NCBI GenBank assembly: GCA_017429765.1
Contig: JAFROJ010000042.1
Span: forward strand, 1 to 57,061
Direction of reading: 5' to 3'
DNA: 57,061 bases
Origin: Bacteroidales bacterium
GTDB taxonomy: Bacteria; Bacteroidota; Bacteroidia; Bacteroidales; UBA932
The notes under the pieces: model-generated
Told to the model about the DNA's origin: nothing
Database searches by the model: none
Seen by the model: the letters and a program-made list of their open reading frames with translations, nothing else
Position numbers and translations under genes: made by a program
Part shown: one piece after another, positions 31,880 to 44,609 of the stretch
Layout of the letters: each line of letters starts with the position of its first letter
Numbering within the stretch: the first letter of the stretch is position 1

Positions 31880-32575
31880 ATGGTTGACGGAGTCAAGGTC
31901 ATAGCGTTCGACGCCGACGACACCCTGTGGTCGAACGAGCCCCTGTTCAGGGAGGCGGAGAGAAAGGTGGCGGAAGCGCTGTCGGAATATGGTGATTTCC
32001 AGCATATTTCAGACGAGTTGTACAAGGTCGAGTTCAAGAATATGGAGGACTACGGCTTCGGGGCGAAGGCGTACACTCTCTCGATGATCGAGAACGCCGT
32101 CAACCTGTCCGGGGGGAAACTGACAGGGGAGCAGGTCTCGCTGATCATCGAGAGCGGAAGGACGATCCTCCACAACCCGGCCACACCCCTTCCGGGAGTC
32201 GAGGAGACCCTTATCCGGCTGCTCGGGGACGGCAGGTACAAACTGGCCCTCCTGACCAAGGGCGAGCTCCACGACCAGGAGCGCAAGATCGAGCGTTCCG
32301 GACTCGGGAAGTACTTCAGCCACATCGACATAGTGTCAAACAAATCCCAGAAGGAGTATCTGGGTCTTTGCTCCTTCCTCGGCATCGGCCCCGAGAGCCT
32401 GATGATGGTCGGCAATTCTTTCAAGTCCGACATAGAGCCTGTCCTCCAACTGGGCGGATGGGGAATACACATCCCCGCCGAGATGTTATGGAAACTTGAG
32501 CACACCGAGGAATATGACCATCCCCGGCTGTTCAAGGTCTCCGCTTTCCCGGAGATCCTGGACGTCCTCCTCTGA
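31880..32575 (+). CDS. HAD-superfamily hydrolase
   Basis: 231 residues, cytoplasmic. Motif I is IAFDADDTLW (nucleophile and acid Asp), motif II is LALLTKGE, the lysine motif is near IVSNKSQKEY, and motif IV is LMMVGNSFKSDIEPV. The helical cap lies between about 20 and 90. It is a phosphatase of the phosphoglycolate-phosphatase/YjjG type; the substrate is unknown. It is convergent with the GH2 gene, 10 bases away. Confidence 0.87.
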   Translation: MVDGVKVIAFDADDTLWSNEPLFREAERKVAEALSEYGDFQHISDELYKVEFKNMEDYGFGAKAYTLSMIENAVNLSGGKLTGEQVSLIIESGRTILHNPATPLPGVEETLIRLLGDGRYKLALLTKGELHDQERKIERSGLGKYFSHIDIVSNKSQKEYLGLCSFLGIGPESLMMVGNSFKSDIEPVLQLGGWGIHIPAEMLWKLEHTEEYDHPRLFKVSAFPEILDVLL

Positions 32576-32585
32576 TGGGGGACGG

Positions 32586-35873
<3,288 letters not shown>

Positions 35874-36779
35874 CTATCTCTCGTAGGTTTCGACTATCAG
35901 CTCCAGCCCCTCGTCCAGGGCGGTCTTGAGATCACGTCCTCCGGAAAGGACCTTGCAGAAACTGACCTCATCTCCCTCGACAGTCTTGACTCTCAGCCTG
36001 GCGACCTGCTTGCGGGCCTCCTTGCCGCCGATCATCCTGATCGTGTAGATGGCGAGAGTCTGGCCGGCGGTCAGGCCGTGGACCGAGCCGAGATCGATGT
36101 AGACTTCTTTCTGCTTGTCATTGCGGACACCTCCCCGCTCGATGATCTGGCAAGTCAGGGGGTACATCCCGTCGAAGAACACCATGACCCTGTTGGAAAG
36201 CCTCTTCATGGCGTTCTCAAGAGCCTTCTCGGCCGAATTGACCCATGACATGTCAGACTCCGTGACGCTGAAAGACGGGCTGGCGATCACCGCGTCGTCC
36301 CCGGCGTTCTTGACATGGAGGGTCACGGCGAGCTGGGCGCGGTAATAGACGTCGGTCCTGGTCTTCTTCTCCTTCTCGCCGTTCTTTCCCTTCACCTCGT
36401 ATTCCACGATCTCGTTCTTGGTGGTGGTGGTTATGTTGGAGAGGGTGGCGTCGACATAGATCGAACCGGGGGCGGAAGCCTCATCCTTGGTCAGGGGGCC
36501 GTCCACGACACGCAGACGGTGGGCTTCCGACATTCCTTTGATGATCGCCGAGCGGACAGCGCCGTCATAACCTTCCATCTGCTTTGTGCTCTGGCCGACG
36601 AGGACGGCGGTGGCGATCTCGCCGATCACTGAGCCGGCGCTCTTGTCAGCCGTCTTCCGGGTATTCTCGAGTTTATTCATCGAGGCGACGATGACCGGGT
36701 TGCGCTCATCCTGCGAGAAAGCGGTCAAAGCTATCATGAAAATGGCCGCGGCGGCGGTCAACAATCTCTTCTTTAACAT
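35874..36779 (-). CDS. Secreted protein of unknown function
   Basis: About 301 residues starting MLKKRLLTAA, with a clear signal peptide (ending TAFSQ). The middle part (GYDGAVRSAIIKGMSEAHRL, LSNITTTTKNEIVEYEVKGK) resembles proteins that hold a CsgG- or FlgT-like nucleotide-independent core, and the C-terminus has VYIDLGSVHGLTAGQTLAIY, a beta-barrel-like fold often found at the end of such proteins. I do not recognise a family. It is likely a periplasmic or outer-membrane-associated lipid-free protein. It is the first gene before the GH2 gene (nine bases) and divergent from the patatin gene. Confidence 0.6.
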   Translation of the reverse strand: MLKKRLLTAAAAIFMIALTAFSQDERNPVIVASMNKLENTRKTADKSAGSVIGEIATAVLVGQSTKQMEGYDGAVRSAIIKGMSEAHRLRVVDGPLTKDEASAPGSIYVDATLSNITTTTKNEIVEYEVKGKNGEKEKKTRTDVYYRAQLAVTLHVKNAGDDAVIASPSFSVTESDMSWVNSAEKALENAMKRLSNRVMVFFDGMYPLTCQIIERGGVRNDKQKEVYIDLGSVHGLTAGQTLAIYTIRMIGGKEARKQVARLRVKTVEGDEVSFCKVLSGGRDLKTALDEGLELIVETYER

Positions 36780-36797
36780 ACTGGCTCCATTTTTCGA

Positions 36798-36825
36798 CAA
36801 AGATAAGATATTATCATTAAATTTG
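36798..36825. promoter_or_regulatory. Compact divergent promoter pair
   Basis: Minus strand TATCTTTG (36,798-36,805) for the secreted protein, and plus strand TAAATTTG (36,818-36,825) for the patatin gene, within a 50-base gap. The upstream half of each promoter overlaps the other. The patatin ATG is only four bases past its -7 box. Confidence 0.6.
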
Positions 36826-36829
36826 AGTC

Positions 36830-39280
36830 ATGAAACGATTCAACCTCCTTGCGGTCACCGCCTCACTCCTGATGTTCGCCTTTTCTTTTGTATGCCTTGG
36901 CCAAAACAATCCGAACGGGTTGTTGGTTCCAAGCGTGGATCCGGTCTCCGACTCCGTCGCTTTCGCTAAGATGAGGGCGCGGATGGACTCGATCAGGCGG
37001 TACAGGCCCACGGTGGCTGTCGTGCTGGCCGGCGGGGGCGCCAGGGGAATGGCCCATCTCGGAGTCTTGCGGTACATGGAGGAGAAAGGGATCCCCGTGG
37101 ACCTCATCGGAGGAACCAGCATGGGAGGCCTGGTCTCGGGCCTGTATTCCCTTGGATACGGCGGCCAGTACCTTGACTCCCTGGTCAAGGCGATCGACTG
37201 GACAGTCATGATGTCCGACAAGATCCCGGACAGCTTCCAGACCTACAAGGTCCGCCGCAACAAGGAGCGTATGGCCGTCAACATCCCCTTCCACTACCAT
37301 GACAACGACATGAGGGAGAAGATCGAGAAACAGATCAGGTACAACAAGAATTACGAGCAACGGGACACAAGGACCGGCGACATGGGCGATGAGATGATGT
37401 CGAAGATCGGGCTTGGGATGCCGGACGGCTTCCTGTTCGGGTTCAATGTGAGGAACACTTTGAGCTCGGTCTCGGTCGGCTACCAGGACTCCCTGGATTT
37501 CGCTGAATTGCCCATCCCGTTCTACTGCGTCGCCACTGACATGTACAGCATGACGGAGAAGAACTGGACATCCGGCGAGATTGTGGACGCTATGCGCTCA
37601 ACCATGGCCATCCCGCTCTATTTCAGGCCTGTGAGGAAAGAGGGCATGGTTCTGGTCGACGGGGGGACCCGCAATAATTTCCCCGTGGATGTGGCCAGGG
37701 CGATGGGCGCCGACATAGTGATCGGATCCGAGATGCCGATGAACCGGGACCTTTCCGAGCTGGGGTCTTTATCGAGCATCGCGATGCAGAACATCTCCAT
37801 GATGGGATCTGACGCGGCCGTCATCTGCCGGGAGAACACCGACCTTCTGGTCCAGCACCCGCTCGAGGGCTACACAATGCTGTCTTTCGACGAGGAAAGC
37901 GTCGCTGACATCATCAGCCAGGGCTACGCCAAAGCCCAGTCCCATGACGCCGAGTTCGAGGCTATTGCCGAGAGGGTCCGGTCGAGCGCCGCTGTGAGGA
38001 AATCGAAGCCGGCCGTCGACATCCACAAGCGCAAGGTGGAGGTGAAGGAGATCCTCTTCGAGGGCATCACGAAGAGAGAGGCCGACTGTCTTCTGGACCC
38101 GTCGTTGCTTCCCAGGGACAGGATGTACAACAGGGAGACGGTGGAGAGACTTCTCTCAACCATCTACGGCACAAGGGCTTTCGAGTCCGTCACCTACAGG
38201 ATGAGCGGCTCGGAGGAACCCTACACCTTGGTCTTCGAGTGCCAGAAAGGCCAGACCAACGAGTTCGGTGTCGGGGCGCACGTGGACACCGATGAGAAAG
38301 TCTACATCGGCGCCCTCCTGGGCATCGGCACTAGGAAACTCAGCGGGCTTCGCTTCGTCTCGGAGCTGAAGATCGGGAATATCTCTTTCCTGAACACAGA
38401 CCTGTCATTCAAGCCCTTGGCCAAACTCCCTGTCATCGGCGTGGGCCTCAAGAGCACCTACAGCGACTTCAACTACAGGGACGCCGGGGACGCCGTGCGG
38501 TTCAAGGCGCTCAACACCAGGGCGGACGCTTACATCGAGGATTCAAGGCTTGTCTACGGCAAAGCCAGGCTCGGCCTCTCGACCGAGTTCGAGCCTTACG
38601 AGAATTATCTGGGGCAGGACCTGGAATGGAGAGGCTGGGACTGGAGAAGCAACTGGCACTCGGCGTTCGCCTCTTTGAGTTATGACACCTTCGACGAGAG
38701 TTACTTCCCCACCAAGGGATTCAAGGCCACGCTGGACACAAGGTATGTGTTTGACGGCTACTCAATTTACCTCGAGGAAGAGGGGGCCCTGCACGGAGAG
38801 CATCACGAGGGGAAGGTCCCTCATTACAACGTGGGTCTCGGGAGCGTCTCCTGCGTGATACCCGTCGGAGACTCGTTCGTGATCCAGCCCACCGTCTTCG
38901 CGGGATGGTCCTCAGAGACTCCCGGACATATGAACATGACACACAGCCTGGCGGTGGGAGGCATCCTGCCGGGAAGATATGTGGATTACCAGATCCCCTT
39001 CTTCGGTTTCAACTCCGGTTTTCATGCCTGCGAGCATTACTCCGCCACGACCAAAGTGGATTTCCGTTACCGGATCAACCACAAGAACTACCTGACCCTG
39101 AGGGCAGGATCATTCCACGACGATGACGTGATCGATAACCTGTGGAAGTCCAAACCCACCGCCTACGCCTTCGGCGCCGAGATAGGGCAGAAGACCATCG
39201 CCGGTCCCATGCTTCTTGGGATCCAATGGTGCGACCTGACCGGAATCTCGGTGTCGGTCTCCTTCGGATTCGATTTCTAA
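36830..39280 (+). CDS. Patatin-like phospholipase with POTRA and Omp85-type barrel
   Basis: 816 residues with a signal peptide (ending VCLGQ). The patatin domain has the oxyanion loop GGGARG (68-73), the nucleophile Ser97 in GTSMG, and the catalytic Asp in LVDGGTRNNFPV. From about 400 a POTRA-like segment (VEVKEILFEGITKREADCLL) is followed by an outer-membrane beta-barrel ending in SVSFGFDF. This PlpD-type arrangement places a lipase on a barrel secretion domain in the outer membrane. The -7 box is four bases before the ATG, which suggests a leaderless message. It is convergent with the next gene. Confidence 0.93.
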   Translation: MKRFNLLAVTASLLMFAFSFVCLGQNNPNGLLVPSVDPVSDSVAFAKMRARMDSIRRYRPTVAVVLAGGGARGMAHLGVLRYMEEKGIPVDLIGGTSMGGLVSGLYSLGYGGQYLDSLVKAIDWTVMMSDKIPDSFQTYKVRRNKERMAVNIPFHYHDNDMREKIEKQIRYNKNYEQRDTRTGDMGDEMMSKIGLGMPDGFLFGFNVRNTLSSVSVGYQDSLDFAELPIPFYCVATDMYSMTEKNWTSGEIVDAMRSTMAIPLYFRPVRKEGMVLVDGGTRNNFPVDVARAMGADIVIGSEMPMNRDLSELGSLSSIAMQNISMMGSDAAVICRENTDLLVQHPLEGYTMLSFDEESVADIISQGYAKAQSHDAEFEAIAERVRSSAAVRKSKPAVDIHKRKVEVKEILFEGITKREADCLLDPSLLPRDRMYNRETVERLLSTIYGTRAFESVTYRMSGSEEPYTLVFECQKGQTNEFGVGAHVDTDEKVYIGALLGIGTRKLSGLRFVSELKIGNISFLNTDLSFKPLAKLPVIGVGLKSTYSDFNYRDAGDAVRFKALNTRADAYIEDSRLVYGKARLGLSTEFEPYENYLGQDLEWRGWDWRSNWHSAFASLSYDTFDESYFPTKGFKATLDTRYVFDGYSIYLEEEGALHGEHHEGKVPHYNVGLGSVSCVIPVGDSFVIQPTVFAGWSSETPGHMNMTHSLAVGGILPGRYVDYQIPFFGFNSGFHACEHYSATTKVDFRYRINHKNYLTLRAGSFHDDDVIDNLWKSKPTAYAFGAEIGQKTIAGPMLLGIQWCDLTGISVSVSFGFDF

Positions 39281-39291
39281 GATTCCCCCTG

Positions 39292-41124
39292 TCAGAGCCT
39301 GACATCGACGAAGTTGGGGTAATGGTCGGTCAGAGGCAGGGTGTAGGCGTCCATCATGCAATAGTACACCAGAACCTCCTCGCCGTTCTTGGCGTTGTGG
39401 ATGAAGAAGTGGTCAAGGGCTCCTGTCGCCCTGTCCGGACCCTTGCGGGAACTCTCGGCGGAGAATCCTCCCGGATCGCAGCGATGGTGGCCGTTGTGGT
39501 TGTCCCCGAACAGGGTGGCCGCCTTGTAGCAAGGGACATATCCCCAGTCGAGAAGCTGGCGGATCGGCACCGTGTCCTCCTCGCAGTTCATGTCTCCCAT
39601 CAGGAAGACCACGCAGTCATATTCAGCCTTTATGATCTCAGCCTCCGACATCATCAGGCGGATCTGGGACGCCCTCGCCATGTCGCTGCCGGGCTGGTCC
39701 TTCTCGGGCCTCCACCAGAGATGGGTGTTCAGCACGGCGAAGACCTTGCCGGTGCCCTTATTCCTGAACACGGCGGAGGTGAAAGACTTCGTGTTGGCGT
39801 TGCTGAACGCCTTGGGGGTGTAGAGATTGTACCTGACCTTGAGGAGCTCCACCGCCAGGCTGTCATAGAATATCGGGGTGAAGTTCCAGGTCTGGTCCTC
39901 CGCGATCGAGTTAGTGAGACCGAGAGCCTCCAGCTTGGGGGCCAGGTAACGGTCCATGTGTGAGGAATATTCCTGCAAAGTGACGATGTCAGGCTTGTGG
40001 TCGGCCACCATCTTGGCAAAGCCGATGCTCCTGACCGAATCCCTGCAATCCAGCCCGAAAGGCTCCCAGGCCTCGGGAATAGTCTCCTTGTCGTATTGCC
40101 AGATGTTGTCGTCGAATATCCTGAGACTCGTCCCGGGAGCCCTGAGGGTGGGATCCACATCGAAGCCGGGGAAAGGAGGAGGGGTCATCTCCGCCTTGAC
40201 AGCCTCCCAATCAGGAAGTACCCGGACCTTGTAGAGCCTGTAGGCGGGATCGAACGATAGGACCTTGTCGGGATTGACCAGATAGATGTGGTTCGTCCAC
40301 CAGCTGGTCTCGGCTATGGTGTAGACCATGCGGCCGCTGGCCGGGTCATGGTTAAGCGACTTGACATGGCGCCTCCCCTCCATCGGGGCGAAAGGGCTGA
40401 ATGTCCCCGAGGGGATGTCGAAAAGGAATACACCCTCGTGGTTGGTCACGATCAGGGCGTCCTCTCCCGAGGGAGAAAGCTCGTGGCCGCCGACACTCGG
40501 AAGCCCGGAAGACTTCTCAAGGGACAAAGAAGGGGACTCTGTCTCCCAGTCTTTCAGGGAATATTCCCTAAGTTCATTATAACCAAGGACAAAGAGGCGG
40601 TTGTACTTCTCCGACCAATAGACCCCGTGACCACTGTACAATGAGTCTTTCCAGACACAGGCCTCCGAGTTGGAAACGTCGTACAGCTCCAGGCTGTTGC
40701 CTTGCTCGTGAGTCGAGTTGGCCACGGCTATCCTGCCGCCGGGCAGCATGTCGGCCGAATGGGACATGGGCGTGCGGGCGTGGAAAAGGATCTCCCTGGT
40801 GGCGATGTCCAGAAGCAAGGTCTCCCCGGCAGACGAGGTGATGAGAATATGTTTCCCCCCGTCAACGGGCTTGCAGTCGTCCATGACACGGCTGTAATAC
40901 AGCTGCTGGTCGGTGAGCTGTCCCCTGGCCTCGTCCAGGTTCCAATGCCAGACCACCTTCAGGGTGTCCCCGTTCGACGCGGCCGCGTCGACGATGTAAA
41001 GATCCTTGTCGCCGCAAGCCACGACATAATCTCCCCAGGCGGTCTTTTCCTTGCCGGAACACCCCGCGGCGGCCAGGGCGGCCACGGCCAGGACGATGAT
41101 CGAAAAGACTTTTTTGATGTTCAT
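39292..41124 (-). CDS. Lipoprotein with N-terminal DUF6528 propeller and C-terminal endonuclease/exonuclease/phosphatase domain
   Basis: About 610 residues, start at MNIKKVFSI with a lipoprotein signal (LAAAGCSG). The first half looks like a DUF6528 beta-propeller (DYVVACGDKDLYIVD, GGKHILITSSAGETLLLD, LPSVGGHELSPSGEDALIV). The second half, from about 350, has EEP-superfamily motifs: LRIFDDNIW, DIVTLQEY, VLNTHLWW, VVFLMGDMNCEED and PLTDHYPNF. EEP enzymes hydrolyse phosphodiesters in nucleic acids or phospholipids; the substrate is unknown. The gene stands alone, and it is divergent from the SusC gene. Confidence 0.83.
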   Translation of the reverse strand: MNIKKVFSIIVLAVAALAAAGCSGKEKTAWGDYVVACGDKDLYIVDAAASNGDTLKVVWHWNLDEARGQLTDQQLYYSRVMDDCKPVDGGKHILITSSAGETLLLDIATREILFHARTPMSHSADMLPGGRIAVANSTHEQGNSLELYDVSNSEACVWKDSLYSGHGVYWSEKYNRLFVLGYNELREYSLKDWETESPSLSLEKSSGLPSVGGHELSPSGEDALIVTNHEGVFLFDIPSGTFSPFAPMEGRRHVKSLNHDPASGRMVYTIAETSWWTNHIYLVNPDKVLSFDPAYRLYKVRVLPDWEAVKAEMTPPPFPGFDVDPTLRAPGTSLRIFDDNIWQYDKETIPEAWEPFGLDCRDSVRSIGFAKMVADHKPDIVTLQEYSSHMDRYLAPKLEALGLTNSIAEDQTWNFTPIFYDSLAVELLKVRYNLYTPKAFSNANTKSFTSAVFRNKGTGKVFAVLNTHLWWRPEKDQPGSDMARASQIRLMMSEAEIIKAEYDCVVFLMGDMNCEEDTVPIRQLLDWGYVPCYKAATLFGDNHNGHHRCDPGGFSAESSRKGPDRATGALDHFFIHNAKNGEEVLVYYCMMDAYTLPLTDHYPNFVDVRL

Positions 41125-41181
41125 ACGCGATAATCTTATCCGTAAAAATAAGAACCGGCGCCGACTTTTCAAAACTATTAT

Positions 41182-41189
41182 TACATTTG
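41182..41189 (+). promoter_or_regulatory. Promoter -7 box for the SusC/SusD locus
   Basis: TACATTTG about 100 bases before the SusC ATG. The AT-rich leader (41,190-41,292) shows no strong hairpin. No extracytoplasmic sigma/anti-sigma or hybrid two-component regulator gene is next to the locus. Confidence 0.5.
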
Positions 41190-41292
41190 TACTAATAAAA
41201 CGGTTTTTTGGTTAACGGGAAACGCATATTTAAAGGTAATCACTATCATATTATCACTTTAACCACTAATACTAACTAAACTGATTGGTGAA

Positions 41293-44200
41293 ATGAAAAA
41301 ACAATTGCTATGGGTTTGCGTGACAGCGGCTCTGCTCTCCGCGTCGGGAGCGGTTATGTCAGCGGGCCCCAAGTCTATCCAAAGCGGAACGGAAGTTCAG
41401 CAGCAGAGGACAGTCACCGGTGTGGTCAAGGACGCCAAGGGCGTGGCCATCGCCGGCGCCAATGTCATGGAGAAGGGCACCCTGAACGGAGCCATCACTG
41501 ACATCGACGGAAGCTTCAAGCTCACTGTCCCCGCCAACGCGACTCTCGTTGTCTCCTTCATCGGATTCTCCACCCAGGAGATTCCCGTAGGGAACCAGAG
41601 CAATTTGGTCATCACCCTTCTCGAGAACTCACAGTATCTTCAGGAAGTGGTGTTCGTCGGTTACGGTACCCAGAAGAAGGTTAACCTCACCGTGCCGTTG
41701 ACGTTGTCACAAGCGAAGTCCTCGACAACCGTCCCCTTTCAAACCTCACCCAAGGCCTCCAGGGAGCGGTCCCGAACCTCCAGATCACATTCGCCGACGG
41801 TAAGCCCACACGTAGCTCCGACTATCAGGTCCGTGGTACCGGCTCAATCGGCCAGGGTGGTTCCGCCCTCGTCCTCATCGACGGTGTCGAGGGAGATCCT
41901 TCCCTGCTCAACCCCAGCGATGTGGCCAGCGTCTCTGTCCTGAAGGACGCCTCCTCGGCCGCCATCTACGGAGCACGCGGAACCTTCGGCGTGATCCTCA
42001 TCACCACCAAGGAGCCCAACAAGGAGAAGATCTCTGTCAACTACACCGGGAACTTCATCATGAAGTCTCCCACCGTGGTTCCTGATGTCGTCACTGACGG
42101 TCTCGAGTTCACCGAGCTCTACATCGAGTCCTACAAAGGATGGCAGGGCGCGGCCCCTTCAAAGTTCCACTCATCCTTGAAGATCACTGACAAGTGGCTC
42201 AACAACCTGCGCAACGGCGCGACCGGTGTCGTGACCGAGTCCAACGGGAACTATTCCTACTACGGAAGCACCGACTGGTTCGACCTCCTCTATAAGGACA
42301 TGGCCTACGGCCACGAGCACAACCTCACCGTCCAGGGCGGCGGCGAGAAGGCCAACTTCCTGGTCTCCGGCCGTTACTACAACCAGGGCGGTATCTTTGA
42401 ATATGACCCTGACGACTACTCGATGTTCAACATCCGCGCGAAGGGTTCGGTCAAGGTGACCGACTGGCTCAAGGTCAGCAACAACGCCGAGTTCTCGAAC
42501 ATGTCCTACCACAACCCCACCAACGTGGGTGAGGGTTCCGTCTGGTACGCCCTCGAGTCCGAGGGACAGCCTGTCAACGTGATGTTCAACCCCGACAACT
42601 CCCTGACCCAGGCCGGCGCGACCATCCTCGGTTCCTTCTATTACAAGAACAACTACCAGGACACCAACAGGAGGAATGTCCGCAACACCACAAGCTTCGT
42701 CGCCAACATCTTCCGTGACATCCTCACGCTCAACGGCGACGCCACTGTCCGTTACACTGACAACAGGCAGAACGGCGTGCAGTCCCCTGTTCCCTACAAG
42801 ACCGCCGAGAACGGGGCCACCAAGTACATGGGAAGCGCCTATGACGGCATCTACACCTCCAACCACACGAAGGGTTACATCGCCACCAACCTCTACGCCC
42901 AGTACGCGCAGACATTCGGGAAGCATGACGTGAAACTCATGGTCGGTACGAACTACGAGCAGGAGACCTACAATTACATGTTCATGCACAGGAACGCGAA
43001 GCTCTTCGAGGGCGCTGACGACATCGCCCTGACGACCGGTTCCCAGAACATCAACAGCAGCTACTACAAGTGGCGGATCGGCAGCGGCTTCTTCCGCGCC
43101 AATTACGTTTTCGCCGACCGCTACCTCTTTGAGGTCAACGGACGTTACGACGGATCCTCGAAGTTCCCTACCATCCAGCAGTGGAAGTTCTTCCCGTCAG
43201 CGTCATTCGGATGGCGTGTTTCCCAGGAGCCCTTCTGGAAGATAAGCCCCGACGCCATCTCCAACCTCAAATTCAGGGTTTCCTACGGTTCACTCGGTAA
43301 CGGTAACATCGCCGCCTACAGGTTCCAGGAACTCTTCTCGCTCAGCACCCAGGAAAGGCTCCTGAACAATTCGAAGAACCTTGTCACAAGCGTTCCCTCA
43401 CCTATTCCCGCCGGATTGACTTGGGAGACCGCCACGACCGCGAACTTCGGTTTGGATCTGGGCCTGTTCAATGACAAGCTCACTTTCGTGGGTGACTACT
43501 ACATCCGCAAGACCACCGGCATGTACTGCGCCGGCACCGAGCTCCCCGCCGTTTACGGAGCTAGCGCGCCTAAGGGCAACTACGCCGACATGACCACCAG
43601 GGGATGGGAGATCGTCTTGAGCTGGAAGGATCAGTTCAGCCTCGGCGGCAAACCCTTCTCTTACGAGATCAAGGGTACTCTCGCCGACTCCAAGTCCGTC
43701 ATCGACAACTATCCCAACGATGAGAAATACATCGGCGCTGGAGCGGGCACCGGAATCCAGAATTTCAACTACTATTCCGGCATGACCCTCGGCGAGATCT
43801 GGGGATTCGAGAATGACGGTTACTTCACCGCCGCCGACTTCGACGCCAACGGTAAGCAGATCGCCGGACCTAACCAGAGCTGGGTCCAGAACAACAACAG
43901 CCGTACCTGGCAGCCTGGTGACGTCAAGTTCAAGGATCTCAACGGTGACGGCAAGATCGACTTCGGCAACTCCAAGGTCGGCGACAGCGGTGACCGTAAG
44001 ATCATCGGTAACAAGCTTCCTCGTTACACCTACAGCCTCAACCTCAACTTTGGATGGAACGGTATATTCCTTTCCGCTTTCGTCCAGGGTGTCGGTCATC
44101 AGGATTGGTGGGCCGGCGGTGACAACTCCATGTTCTGGGGACAGTACAGCCGTCCTTACTCGAATATTCCCGCCGACATGATCGGCAACTGGTGGACCCC

Positions 44201-44597
44201 GGATAACCCCGACGCCTACTGGCCGAGGTACACCGGTTACATCGCCCACCAGGGATCACGTACTCTCCACATCCCCCAGACCAAATATCTGCAGAATGTC
44301 GGTTATATCCGTCTGAAGAACCTCCAGGTTGGTTACAGCCTCCCGAAGAAATGGATCGAGGGCGTCAAGATGCAGGCTGTCAAGCTGTATGTCTCCGGCG
44401 AGAACCTCTGGTGCTGGTCTCCTCTGTACAAGCACAGCAAGCAGTTCGATGTCAACAGCATCATGGGTGAGGACTCCGAGACCCTCAGCCTCGTGAGCTC
44501 CGGCCTGTACAGTTCCCCTATCATGGCTGATGGTGGATCCAACTACAGTTATCCTATCCTAAAGGCTTTCACCTTCGGTATCTCTGTCACTTTCTAA
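41293..44597 (+). CDS. SusC/RagA-family TonB-dependent outer-membrane transporter, interrupted by a one-base frameshift
   Basis: Read as two overlapping frames (41,293-41,943 and a second open to 44,597) that join into about 1,100 residues. The first has a signal peptide, a carboxypeptidase-regulatory-like domain (VTGVVKDAKGVAIAGANV) and the TonB-proximal SusC motif VVFVGYGTQKKVNLT. The normal continuation would be G-A-V-D-V-V, but one G is missing near 41,692 (ACC GTG instead of ACC GGT G). The second frame resumes with the plug (VLKDASSAAIYGARGTFGVILITTKE) and the 22-strand barrel, ending FTFGISVTF. It imports an oligosaccharide with the SusD partner. The loss may be genuine, phase-variable or an assembly error. 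The next gene starts 12 bases later. Confidence 0.93.
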
Positions 44598-44609
44598 AGA
44601 TAAGGAACA

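Noticed and set aside
41293-41943. Independent short gene for a signal-peptide/carboxypeptidase-like domain protein
   Set aside because: Its last 80 residues are out-of-frame translation of SusC plug sequence; the homologous text resumes in another frame, so it is one frameshifted SusC gene.
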